Under the pieces are notes generated by a model. That model had not been told where the DNA came from. It did no database searches and was given only the letters and a program-made list of their open reading frames with translations. A program made the position numbers and the translations under genes. Shown here one piece after another: positions 1-6,198 of a stretch of DNA of 7,064 bases (position 1 is the first letter of the stretch; every line of letters begins with the position of its first letter). This DNA is from an uncultured Rhodospirillaceae bacterium. Its GTDB lineage: Bacteria > Pseudomonadota > Alphaproteobacteria > Thalassobaculales > Thalassobaculaceae. The stretch is from positions 1 through 7,064 of the forward strand of contig CALAHL010000290.1 in NCBI GenBank assembly GCA_937891725.1. Direction: 5' to 3'.

Positions 1-546
1 GGCAACGCGGCGCTCCTCTCGCCGTTCCAGCTTGCCCAGTGGGTCCATGATGTAGTCGCCCATCCCCTTGTAGCCATGGACCCGGGCAATCGGATAGAGC
101 AGCAGGCAGACATCCATGGTCTCGGAATTCCAACCACTCGCGAAGCGGTGCAGGGTGTCGCTCATCCCATCCAGCCAGACGCTGTCTCCGTTGATCACGA
201 AGAACGGGTCCGGGCCGAGTTCGGGTAGGGCGTTCCTCACCCCTCCTCCGGTTTCCAACGCTTCCGATTCCCGCACAATGTGAATCTCGGGCGTTTTCTG
301 GGTGCGGCTTTCGACATGGGACACGATGCGGTCGGCAAGATGATGCGCGTTGACCACAGCGCGAGAGACACCGGCCTCATCCAGTTTGCCGAGGATCCGG
401 TCTAGGGTCGGGACCCCCGCGACGGGAATCAGGGGTTTCGGAAGCGTGTCGGTCAACGGCCGCAGGCGTTTGCCGTATCCGGCTGCGAGCACCATCGCGG
501 TATCTGGGATCCAGGCGGCGCGGCGATTGATCCGGGGAAGCAGCAT
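1..546 (-). CDS. murU: MurU-like N-acetylmuramate-1-phosphate uridylyltransferase (3' part missing)
   Basis: This is the N-terminal 182 codons of a sugar-1-phosphate nucleotidyltransferase; the reading frame is still open at the left edge of the window. The nucleotide-binding signature LAAGYGKRLRPLT lies at residues 20-32 and is followed by LPKPLIPVAG. LETGGGVRNAL at about 98-108 and the metal-binding FVINGD segment (Asp121) complete a GT-A-type fold. In the known salvage pathway, MurU converts MurNAc-alpha-1-phosphate and UTP to UDP-MurNAc, bypassing de novo synthesis and its fosfomycin-sensitive step. The specific role rests on the AmgK-like kinase lying 32 bases upstream; by sequence alone a glucose-1-phosphate or mannose-1-phosphate nucleotidyltransferase is possible. 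The ATG at 546 is the first after an in-frame stop, with a weak purine-rich AAAGAG about 9 bases before it. Met18, just before the signature, is an alternative start. In related genomes addB often follows; here that would lie outside the window. Confidence 0.85.
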   Translation of the reverse strand, partial: MLLPRINRRAAWIPDTAMVLAAGYGKRLRPLTDTLPKPLIPVAGVPTLDRILGKLDEAGVSRAVVNAHHLADRIVSHVESRTQKTPEIHIVRESEALETGGGVRNALPELGPDPFFVINGDSVWLDGMSDTLHRFASGWNSETMDVCLLLYPIARVHGYKGMGDYIMDPLGKLERREERRVA

Positions 547-578
547 GGCACGGGTCTCTTTAGCTCGATCTCAGCACA

Positions 579-1655
579 TCAGCGTTGGATGACCGGGCTG
601 AGCGCGGCGGGAAGCCGTGCGCTTTCGTCCGGAAGCTCCCGATACGCCGCTGGAATATTGCGGTCGAGCCAGGCGATCAGATCACCCAGCCCGGCCCGTT
701 CCAAGTCTCGCATGGCATGTGCCCAACAGCGGGGCAAGTGTTTGAGGTATTGGGTGCGCCCAAAAAATCCGAGTTGGCGTCCAAAAATGCCGATGATCTT
801 GATCGCGCGCTGGGCGCCAAGCGCGTGATACCCGCGCAGAAAGCTGTCCCATTCCTCGGTCCGGGTAGCGGTGCGGTAGCGCTCCAGCATGGCGCTCTCC
901 AACCCCGGCGCCAGATCGCGACGCGCGTCCTGAAGCAATGAGACAAGGTCATAGGCGGCGGGTCCCGACAGGGCATCCTGGAAATCCAGCAGGCCGCAGC
1001 GCGCGACTCCGGAGCGTCCGTCCAGGACCATCAGGTTGTCGACGTGGAAGTCGCGCAGCACCAATGTCTGCTGACCGTGGCAAAGGACATCGGCATGCCC
1101 GCGCCAGAGCGAGTCGAATTCCGCCTGCAGGCCGGCGTCGACCGCGCCGGTGTAGAGCGGCAGGTACCAGCGCAGAACGCGGTCCGCCTCCTCCGACAAT
1201 CGGCCGATATCGTAGGGTGGGGCGTCGAAGCCGATCTCGGGCGCGCGGTGGTGCAGGTCTGCCAGCAGATCGACGGCCATCTCGTAAAGCGCCGTCTCGT
1301 CCCCGCCATCGGCCAAGATGCGCGTGAAAGTGCGGTCGCCCAGATCCTCGATCAGCAGAAGACCGAGCGCCTCGTCCTGCGCCAGGATGCGGGGGGCGGA
1401 ATAGCCGAAACGATGCAGTTGGGCGGCGATGTCGAGGAACGGGCCTACGTCTTCAAGCCCGGGCGGCGCGTTCATCAGGACCGCGGTCTCCTGCCCTCGG
1501 TGCAGTCGGTCATAGGTTCGATAGGACGCGTCCCGGGCCAGCACGCCTCGGTCCGCATCTCCCCAGCCGATCGTCTGAAGAAACGCCCGAATCTGGGCTT
1601 CCCGAGGATCTTCGGCCTCCGTTGGGGAGATATCGATCGGTCTGATGTCCGCCAA
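579..1655 (-). CDS. amgK: AmgK-like anomeric N-acetylmuramate/N-acetylglucosamine kinase
   Basis: This is a complete 358-aa protein of the aminoglycoside-phosphotransferase fold. AmgK phosphorylates the anomeric carbon of cytosolic MurNAc (and GlcNAc), feeding MurU in peptidoglycan recycling. Visible motifs are an N-lobe with APPGLEDVGPF (63-73) and LLLIEDLGD (99-107), the catalytic loop RDFHVDN at 201-207, and the metal-binding LLDFQDA at 222-228 followed by GPAAYDLVSLLQDARRD. The last motif is characteristic of the AmgK subgroup rather than of antibiotic kinases. The start is TTG, the first possible initiator after the in-frame tsaE stop, and it sits 9 bases after a strong GGAGGA. The protein is in the same frame as TsaE, separated from it only by TGA and one GTT codon. 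The downstream nucleotidyltransferase supports the pathway assignment; substrate preference is not visible. Confidence 0.9.
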   Translation of the reverse strand: MADIRPIDISPTEAEDPREAQIRAFLQTIGWGDADRGVLARDASYRTYDRLHRGQETAVLMNAPPGLEDVGPFLDIAAQLHRFGYSAPRILAQDEALGLLLIEDLGDRTFTRILADGGDETALYEMAVDLLADLHHRAPEIGFDAPPYDIGRLSEEADRVLRWYLPLYTGAVDAGLQAEFDSLWRGHADVLCHGQQTLVLRDFHVDNLMVLDGRSGVARCGLLDFQDALSGPAAYDLVSLLQDARRDLAPGLESAMLERYRTATRTEEWDSFLRGYHALGAQRAIKIIGIFGRQLGFFGRTQYLKHLPRCWAHAMRDLERAGLGDLIAWLDRNIPAAYRELPDESARLPAALSPVIQR

Positions 1656-1658
1656 AAC

Positions 1659-2165
1659 TCAGGTTCCTCCGTGTGCCGACCGCGTCCCGTCTTGCAAGGC
1701 GGCCAGCCGGTGTTCCCAGCTTCCGAAGCCAGCCAAATTGGCAATCCGTGCCGTCTCAGTCTCGGAGCCGCCTTGGTCGCACAGATCGAGGGTAATTTCG
1801 AGGCGGTCGACGGGAACCCAGGATCCGAGCCTGTCCGGCCATTCGATGAGGCATATCGCTTCCGCGAAAGCCTGTTCGATTCCCAGCTCCCAGAGCTCGT
1901 CTGGATCACCCAACCGGTAGAGGTCGAAGTGCCACACGGGACCTCGTGACGTCTCATACGGCTGAACCAAGGTGAAGGTCGGGCTGGGCACCTCGGTGTC
2001 CGGATCCGCACTCCAGGCGCGGATGAAGGCGCGTGCGAAAGCTGTTTTTCCGGCCCCAAGATCGCCGGACAGCAGAATGACGTCCGGGACCCATACGAGC
2101 GTGGCCAACTGCTCCGCCAGCGCTCGGGTTCCGTGTTCATCCGGAAGTGTGAAGCTCAGTCTCAT
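1659..2165 (-). CDS. tsaE: tRNA threonylcarbamoyladenosine biosynthesis ATPase TsaE
   Basis: TsaE is the P-loop ATPase that works with TsaB and TsaD to transfer the threonylcarbamoyl group to A37 of ANN-decoding tRNAs, a nearly universal modification that is essential in many bacteria. The 168-aa length is usual for the family. The Walker A motif GDLGAGKT is at residues 34-41, followed by the family-typical SPTFTLVQPYE (61-71), HFDLYRL (79-85) and LIEWPDRLG (106-114). The ATG at 2165 overlaps the stop of the upstream histidine-kinase-like gene as ATGA. No strong Shine-Dalgarno site is visible, so translation is probably coupled to the upstream gene. It is the second gene of the minus-strand operon. 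The identification is secure; only the coupling is inferred. Confidence 0.95.
   Translation of the reverse strand: MRLSFTLPDEHGTRALAEQLATLVWVPDVILLSGDLGAGKTAFARAFIRAWSADPDTEVPSPTFTLVQPYETSRGPVWHFDLYRLGDPDELWELGIEQAFAEAICLIEWPDRLGSWVPVDRLEITLDLCDQGGSETETARIANLAGFGSWEHRLAALQDGTRSAHGGT
1665..1670 (-). promoter_or_regulatory. Shine-Dalgarno site for amgK, fixing its TTG start
   Basis: The minus strand reads GGAGGA here, inside the last codons of tsaE, with 9 bases to the TTG at 1655-1653. An in-frame TGA (1661-1659) lies between the site and the TTG, so no earlier start is possible, and no ATG lies in frame close downstream. This makes the TTG the best-supported initiation codon. Confidence 0.8.
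2162..2165 (-). other. ATGA stop/start overlap between divL-like gene and tsaE
   Basis: The minus strand reads ATGA: ATG (2165-2163) opens tsaE and TGA (2164-2162) closes the 805-aa gene. Such 4-base overlaps usually indicate termination-reinitiation, which would tie TsaE production to translation of the signalling protein. Confidence 0.85.
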
Positions 2166-4579
2166 GAAGCGGTTGTGACCCTGAGGGTCTGATTGCTCGG
2201 TTCCTGGGCTGCGAGATCCGGCAATGGGGTGGGATGCAGGGGAATGCTGCAGACGACCTCGTTGCCGACCCCGTGCTCTGATCCAACCCTGAGGCTGCCT
2301 TGATGCAATTCGATCAGCGACTTCACCAGCGACAGGCTCACGGCGGTTCGCGACTGACGCCCCCCACGCTCAAACCGGGCGGTCGACCCGACCGTCCGTG
2401 CTTCTGTCAGGCCGACGCCCGAGTCGCGGACCCGGAACAGCAGATTGTCTGCTTCGTAGGAAATCTCCAGGACCACTTCTCCGCCAGTACTGGTGAACGC
2501 AAAGGCGTTTGACACCAAGTTATACAGCGCCTGGGTCAACCGCCGCTCGTCGGCCATGACCTCTGGAAGGTCCGGTGCGATGTTCAGCGTGAAGGATATT
2601 CCCCGATTTCGCGCGCGTTCACGAACCAGCGTGTCGATCGATTCGGTGAGGCGGACAAAATTGACTTGGTGGACCTCCAACTCGAGGTAACCGGCCTCGA
2701 TCGATGCCAAATCCAGAATGTCGTTGACCAGTCGAACGAGACTGTTGGAGGAGTCCAGGATCGCCTTGGAATACTCCTGTTGCCGCTCATTCATTGGGCC
2801 GGCGTATTCATTTTTCAGGATCTCCGAGAACCCGATAATCGCGTTCAAGGGTGTCCGGAGTTCGTAGGATACGTTTGCCAGGAACTCGCTCTTGAGACGA
2901 TCGGCCATGCTCAACGCCTCAGCTTGCTCACGAAGCGCCTGCTGAACGGCCAAGGTGTCGGTAACGTCCTGGAAGGTCAGCAGGATGGCGCCGTCCGGCA
3001 GGGGCGCAACGCTGTAGTCGACGGTCCGGCCACCGATTTGCTCGACCCGACCGGATCTTGGGTGTCGGTCTTCCAGGAATCCGCTCCAACGTTCCTGTTC
3101 GCGGGACCAATTCACATCCTTTGGATAACTGGACCTCATGAGCTGCAGGATCTTGACCAAATGCGGGTCCTGCTCAAGCGTTCCGCCGGATCCAAGGGTT
3201 TCCGGAATACCCCATTGGGATCTGAAAGCGGGATTGGACAGCTTGAGCTTGCCGTCGACACCGAACACCGCGATGCCTTCATGAAGACTGTCGAGCGTTT
3301 CCCGCTGGACCTCGGATAAGGTGTTGATTGACCTTTCAAGGGTGATGCGGTCCGTAACGTCGACGAAGGTCATCAGCAGGCCGCCAAATACATGCGGCGA
3401 GACTCGCATCCGGATGGTGGTCTCATCCGGTAAGAACAGAAGGTCCTCAAACGGCTCGGTCAAGGTTCGGAACAGACGGTTGAAATCGTCGCGCCAGCTG
3501 CGGAAGTCGACCTGTTCGGGCAGGCGCCGCTGTTCCCGTGCCATCTCGAGAATTTCACCGAGGCTCGGGTCCATATCCAAACGTTCAACCGGGATTCTCC
3601 AGAGTTCTCCGAACGCCGCATTTGCCATGATCAGGCGCCGATCCGGCCCAAAGATCGCGACCGCCGTATCGAGCGCGCTGAGGGCCTCCTGTTGTCCCTC
3701 AAGCTGCCTGCCGAGCTGGCTCTGCAGATCCTCGACAGCGGTCAGGTCGACCGCCGTTCCGATTGTCCTGCCGCTGCTGTCGGGGATTTCGGAGATTTCC
3801 AGGAGCCGTCGATTGCCGTCGACCACCACGGTTCGACTTTCAATCACCACTTGGCCGCTGGTCAGGGCGCGGGCCGCCAGGGGAGCCGCATCATCGAGAT
3901 CCAGACGCAGGCCTTCCGCTTGTGCGTTCAGGGTCTCGACCGTTCCGTCCGTCATGCGTCGCCAAATCGCCAGCGGTGCTGCTTGAATCACACGGCGCAA
4001 CTCGTCCAGATCCGTCTCGGTCTGGCGGACCCGCTTGGAAACACAGGGCAGATGGCTGATCCAGACGATTGGATGATCCGCAACCAGACGCCCGGAGACG
4101 CAGATCAAACTGCCGTCTCGCCGGTTTGCCGTCCGTTCAAATGTGGCCCTGGACGCGACAAGATCCTGTCCGGCGGTTGCGAGTGTCTTGGAGTCCTGAT
4201 CGGTCAGGGTGGCGAGGAACGCATTCCAATCGCTGGAACTGGTCGGGTCGACACGGCGAGCCGGTGCCGAGTCGAGGATTGATTGCAATTCGACCTGGCG
4301 GTTTTCCGCCGCTCGGGCTGTTTCGGAGAGCGCACGGTTTTGGGCGATTTGACGCATCAGCAATGCGACCAAGACAACCGAAATGATCACCAGAGCGGCC
4401 GCGATCAGCAACGTTGTGTCATCGATCTCGCCCACCAATGCCAAGTCAGTCGGGGTGGTCGTGTCCGGAACGGGTTTTGAGCCGACTTGGGCCTGCACGA
4501 AGCGCGGCCTTCCGGACAGGCACGCGAGCACTGCTCCAAACCCTGCAGCACGCCGATACGCAAGCCGCATACTCTTCAC
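2162..4579 (-). CDS. divL: DivL-like multi-PAS sensor kinase homologue with Tyr in place of the phospho-acceptor His
   Basis: This 805-aa inner-membrane signalling protein has a possible signal peptide or first hydrophobic segment (residues 8-30, ending VQA), a short periplasmic stretch and a clear transmembrane helix at 56-76. One degenerate and three clearer PAS domains follow at about 97-185, 197-282, 297-412 and 425-542, with the repeated ending TFVDVTD/TFQDVTD. The DHp domain is at about 560-630. Its H-box reads ANVSYELRTPLN with Tyr572 (codon TAC, 2864-2866) where kinases have His, the hallmark of DivL. The ATPase domain keeps the N-box (NLVSNAFAFT, Asn687/Asn691) and G1 (DSGVGL, 719-724), but the usual glycine-rich G2 box is TAVSLS (745-750). 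In Caulobacter, DivL senses DivK and controls the CckA-CtrA pathway; the same role here is inferred. The start is GTG, with AGGGA about 12 bases upstream and an in-frame stop just before; Met4 at 4570 is an alternative. Confidence 0.85.
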   Translation of the reverse strand: MKSMRLAYRRAAGFGAVLACLSGRPRFVQAQVGSKPVPDTTTPTDLALVGEIDDTTLLIAAALVIISVVLVALLMRQIAQNRALSETARAAENRQVELQSILDSAPARRVDPTSSSDWNAFLATLTDQDSKTLATAGQDLVASRATFERTANRRDGSLICVSGRLVADHPIVWISHLPCVSKRVRQTETDLDELRRVIQAAPLAIWRRMTDGTVETLNAQAEGLRLDLDDAAPLAARALTSGQVVIESRTVVVDGNRRLLEISEIPDSSGRTIGTAVDLTAVEDLQSQLGRQLEGQQEALSALDTAVAIFGPDRRLIMANAAFGELWRIPVERLDMDPSLGEILEMAREQRRLPEQVDFRSWRDDFNRLFRTLTEPFEDLLFLPDETTIRMRVSPHVFGGLLMTFVDVTDRITLERSINTLSEVQRETLDSLHEGIAVFGVDGKLKLSNPAFRSQWGIPETLGSGGTLEQDPHLVKILQLMRSSYPKDVNWSREQERWSGFLEDRHPRSGRVEQIGGRTVDYSVAPLPDGAILLTFQDVTDTLAVQQALREQAEALSMADRLKSEFLANVSYELRTPLNAIIGFSEILKNEYAGPMNERQQEYSKAILDSSNSLVRLVNDILDLASIEAGYLELEVHQVNFVRLTESIDTLVRERARNRGISFTLNIAPDLPEVMADERRLTQALYNLVSNAFAFTSTGGEVVLEISYEADNLLFRVRDSGVGLTEARTVGSTARFERGGRQSRTAVSLSLVKSLIELHQGSLRVGSEHGVGNEVVCSIPLHPTPLPDLAAQEPSNQTLRVTTAS

Positions 4580-4628
4580 CCCGAAGCCACATCCCTAAAC
4601 ACGCGATCAAGCTACGCGCCACGGTCGG

Positions 4629-4642
4629 TTATCACAAGATAA
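4629..4642. repeat. Inverted repeat TTATC-ACAA-GATAA in the divergent promoter region
   Basis: Perfect 5-bp arms flank a 4-base centre, about 50 bp upstream of the divL-like start and 168 bp upstream of fdxA. It is AT-rich in a GC-rich setting and could be an operator or part of a promoter. The arms are short enough to arise by chance. Confidence 0.35.
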
Positions 4643-4797
4643 AGGCAGACGAAGCGATATCGGCCGCGTCTTGAGGTTTTGGCTGAAGTCGCTGGGGTGA
4701 TTGTGGGTACAACTCGGTCTTGATGATCCCGTCGCGAGCGTCTAGAGAAGCGGTGGGGCGCTTGCATAGTCCATGCGTACCCGGGATTCGCGCGTTC

Positions 4798-4804
4798 TAG
4801 GGAG
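4798..4804 (+). promoter_or_regulatory. Shine-Dalgarno site of fdxA
   Basis: TAGGGAG lies 6 bases before the ATG at 4811, a near-ideal distance, and fixes the fdxA start. Confidence 0.75.
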
Positions 4805-4810
4805 TTATCG

Positions 4811-5149
4811 ATGACCTATATTGTCACCGAAGCCTGCATCAAGTGTAAGTACACCGATTGCGTCGAAGTCTGTCCGGTGGACTGTTTTTATGAAGGCGAG
4901 AACATGCTCGTCATTCATCCCGACGAGTGCATCGATTGCGGAGTCTGCGAACCTGAATGCCCGCCGGAGGCGATTTTGCCGGACACCGAGTCCGAAGCCG
5001 AAAAGTGGCTGAAGATGAACCGGCAGTATTCCGAGGAATGGCCGAACATCACGCGTAAACTGGAGGCGCCTGCCGACGCCGACAAGTTCAAGGACGAGAC
5101 CGGCAAGTTCGACAAGTACTTTTCCGCAAATCCCGGAGAGGGAAGTTAG
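4811..5149 (+). CDS. fdxA: 7Fe ferredoxin FdxA ([3Fe-4S][4Fe-4S])
   Basis: This 112-aa soluble electron carrier closely resembles the Azotobacter FdI-type seven-iron ferredoxins (about 107 aa). The N-terminal half carries the cysteines at 9, 12, 17, 21, 25, 40, 43, 46 and 50, within CIKCKYTDCVEVCPVDC and CIDCGVCEPECP. By analogy with FdI, Cys9, Cys17 and Cys50 hold the 3Fe cluster and Cys21, Cys40, Cys43 and Cys46 hold the 4Fe cluster; Cys12 and Cys25 would be free. The acidic C-terminal half (WPNITRKLEAPADADKF) matches the family's extension. All ligands are intact. It is the first rightward gene and is followed after 16 bases by a strong hairpin, so it is probably monocistronic. The fdxA-carD neighbourhood is common in Alphaproteobacteria. 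The redox partner is not evident. Confidence 0.95.
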   Translation: MTYIVTEACIKCKYTDCVEVCPVDCFYEGENMLVIHPDECIDCGVCEPECPPEAILPDTESEAEKWLKMNRQYSEEWPNITRKLEAPADADKFKDETGKFDKYFSANPGEGS

Positions 5150-5165
5150 GCCTTGAATTTGGGCT

Positions 5166-5202
5166 GCGCCAGGCGCTGGATCGGCTTCAGGCTTGGCGCT
5201 TT
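5166..5202 (+). terminator. Probable rho-independent terminator of fdxA
   Basis: GCGCCAGGC (5166-5174) pairs with GCTTGGCGC (5191-5199) through 9 bp with one G-U. After one bulged G, CTGGA (5176-5180) pairs with TTCAG (5186-5190), leaving a 5-base loop. The T tract after the stem is short (TTT, then C), so termination may be partial or may need a factor. It starts 16 bases after the fdxA stop. Confidence 0.55.
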
Positions 5203-5228
5203 CGGGAAGGTCAAAAATCAAACCAATT

Positions 5229-5288
5229 GTCATTCTAGGTTAAGAATGCTGTCATAAAAGCCTGATATCTCACTGTCATTCCTGACAG
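5229..5288 (+). repeat. Three TGTCAT boxes with two overlapping inverted repeats
   Basis: TGTCAT occurs at 5229-5234, 5250-5255 and 5274-5279, spaced 21 and 24 bp, close to two helical turns. The first box overlaps CATTCT-N6-AGAATG (5231-5236/5243-5248). The last lies in CTGTCA-TTCC-TGACAG (5273-5278/5283-5288). The cluster sits about 45 bp upstream of the -10 candidate, a fitting place for a regulator to bind. No specific regulator is recognised. Confidence 0.4.
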
Positions 5289-5329
5289 CCTTCACTCCAG
5301 CGGAAAATCTACCTTTTTAGTGGTTTTTA

Positions 5330-5338
5330 TGGTATGAT
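5330..5338 (+). promoter_or_regulatory. Extended -10 promoter candidate for carD
   Basis: TGGTATGAT matches the extended -10 pattern TG-N-TATAAT with one change. No good -35 hexamer lies 15-18 bp upstream (the sequence there is about TACCTT), but extended -10 promoters tolerate this and the upstream DNA is AT-rich. A start near 5345 would give a leader of roughly 220 nt. Confidence 0.4.
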
Positions 5339-5383
5339 CTTTGAACTCGGCGCTGTTGGAAATCCTCCAGACGTAGCGCCGGT

Positions 5384-5428
5384 CCCGCAAAGCGTGGGGG
5401 CGCAAAATGCGTACCCCCAAATCTTGGG
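5384..5428 (+). promoter_or_regulatory. Competing hairpins in the carD leader
   Basis: TGGGGG-CGCA (5395-5404) can pair with TGCG-TA-CCCCCA (5408-5419), a 10-bp stem with a two-base bulge and an AAA loop. The CCCAA at its 3' side (5416-5420) can instead pair with TTGGG (5424-5428). The T and G bases at its 5' side can instead join a small upstream stem, CCCGC-AAA-GCG-t-GG (5384-5397). The stems exclude one another, as in attenuators and riboswitches, but no known riboswitch class is recognised. Confidence 0.35.
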
Positions 5429-5506
5429 ACAATGATGGATCGAGATCGACCGAAGGGTCGGCGTTGTGTCCCTGGCGGACCGACGCATGACCTTCGGCGG
5501 GTCTCG

Positions 5507-5522
5507 TTGTCACTGTCGACAA
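5507..5522. repeat. Inverted repeat TTGTC-N6-GACAA upstream of carD
   Basis: Perfect 5-bp arms flank ACTGTC, 40 bp before the carD ATG. The TGTC/GACA core recalls the TGTCA/TGACA repeat at 5273-5288, so a shared DNA-binding protein is conceivable. It could equally be part of the folded leader. Confidence 0.3.
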
Positions 5523-5562
5523 GGTGCGGACTCCTCGGATTGTACGGAGACAGAGAGCGCCA

Positions 5563-6060
5563 ATGACCAAAAAGAGTGAATTCCAGTCGGGTGACTACGT
5601 GGTTTATCCGACTCATGGTGTCGGCCTTATTAAAGGCACGGAAAGCCAGGAGATCGCGGGCACGCAGCTCGACCTTTTGGTGATCGACTTCGAACAAGAT
5701 CGTATGACGTTGCGGATTCCGGTGGGGAAGGCGAAAAATAGCGGCCTTCGTCGGCTGAGCAGCCGCAAGCAGATGGATGCGGCGATCGCGAAGCTTAAGG
5801 GCCGGGCGCGTGTGCGTCGCACCATGTGGAGTCGGCGGGCTCAGGAGTACGAGGCCAAGATCAACTCCGGTGATCCGGTTTCGATCGCCGAAGTCGTGCG
5901 CGACCTGCGTCGGCCGAGCAATCAGGGCGATCAATCCTATAGTGAGCGGCAGATGTATCAGGCCGCGATCGACCGTTTGGCCCGTGAGTTCGCGAAAATC
6001 GAGCAGATCGACGAGGATGCTGCGGTCACTAAGCTTGAGAAGCTGATGGACGCCGCCTGA
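5563..6060 (+). CDS. carD: CarD/CdnL-family RNA polymerase-binding transcription regulator
   Basis: This is a 165-aa protein of the CarD_CdnL_TRCF family. The N-terminal Tudor-like domain that contacts the RNA polymerase beta subunit spans about residues 5-60 and shows the signature GDYVVYPTHGVGLI. The helical C-terminal DNA-contacting domain contains RVRRTMWSRRAQEYEAKINSG and SIAEVVRDL, very typical of alphaproteobacterial CdnL. Family members stabilise open promoter complexes, notably at rRNA and growth-related promoters. The length fits the family (about 160-170 aa). The ATG at 5563 is preferred because the protein then begins MTKKSEFQSGDYVVYP, as relatives do, with GGAGA (5546-5550) and AGAGAG (5552-5557) upstream. 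A GTG at 5524 in the same frame would add 13 basic residues and is less likely. A strong terminator follows. Confidence 0.93.
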   Translation: MTKKSEFQSGDYVVYPTHGVGLIKGTESQEIAGTQLDLLVIDFEQDRMTLRIPVGKAKNSGLRRLSSRKQMDAAIAKLKGRARVRRTMWSRRAQEYEAKINSGDPVSIAEVVRDLRRPSNQGDQSYSERQMYQAAIDRLAREFAKIEQIDEDAAVTKLEKLMDAA

Positions 6061-6094
6061 CCCGTTCGCGAAAAACGTCGGCATGAGTGACGAG

Positions 6095-6122
6095 AGGGCG
6101 GTGCCACGGCGCCGCCCTTTAT
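6095..6122 (+). terminator. Rho-independent terminator of carD
   Basis: AGGGCGG (6095-6101) pairs perfectly with CCGCCCT (6112-6118), and the stem can be extended inward by T-G, G-C and C-G pairs. TTTATCTT follows. It lies 35 bases past the carD stop and separates carD from the downstream gene. Confidence 0.8.
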
Positions 6123-6198
6123 CTTACACTCCGTTTGGCTGATCTTGCCGGGGTGACACCTTTGGCACTCGAACACTTCTCAACACGTCACGGACCGC

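Larger units (their letters stand above)
4580..4810. promoter_or_regulatory. Divergent promoter region between the divL operon and fdxA
   Basis: This 231-bp gap separates head-to-head genes, so it must hold a leftward and a rightward promoter unless transcription enters from further away. I could not assign either confidently. TTGATG at about 4722 followed by TCTAGA near 4741 is a weak sigma-70-like candidate for fdxA. No CtrA full site (TTAA-N7-TTAA) was seen. A small perfect inverted repeat lies at 4629-4642. Confidence 0.45.
5150..5562 (+). promoter_or_regulatory. 413-bp non-coding region with fdxA terminator, carD promoter and leader
   Basis: No convincing gene lies between fdxA and carD. 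From left to right it holds a terminator-like hairpin (5166-5202), an AT-richer zone with three TGTCAT boxes (5229, 5250, 5274) and two short inverted repeats, and an extended -10 candidate at 5330-5338. A leader follows that can form several alternative stems (about 5352-5460), and a last inverted repeat lies at 5507-5522. The layout suggests that carD has its own promoter with a long structured 5' untranslated region. That is inference from sequence patterns. Confidence 0.5.

Noticed and set aside
1044..1949. A 301-codon plus-strand open frame opposite amgK and tsaE.
   Set aside because: It lies fully antisense to two well-recognised genes and resembles no known protein. Long antisense frames are expected in GC-rich DNA.
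2666..3319. A 217-codon plus-strand open frame opposite the divL-like gene.
   Set aside because: It is a shadow of the conserved PAS and DHp coding sequence.
4629..4638. A possible DnaA box (TTATCACAA) near the divL-like gene.
   Set aside because: It has three mismatches to TTATCCACA and no neighbouring boxes.
4805..5233. A 142-codon minus-strand open frame opposite fdxA.
   Set aside because: It is a mirror of the highly conserved ferredoxin gene and has no domain signature of its own.
5235..5260. A CtrA-type site around GGTTAAGAATG.
   Set aside because: Only one TTAA half is present; the second half at the right spacing is missing.
5524..5562. A GTG at 5524 as an alternative carD start.
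   Set aside because: It adds residues not typical of the family, and the ATG at 5563 has purine-rich ribosome-binding sequence before it.
5317..6084. A 255-codon minus-strand open frame opposite carD and its leader.
   Set aside because: carD is unmistakable on the other strand. The antisense product has no recognisable domain.
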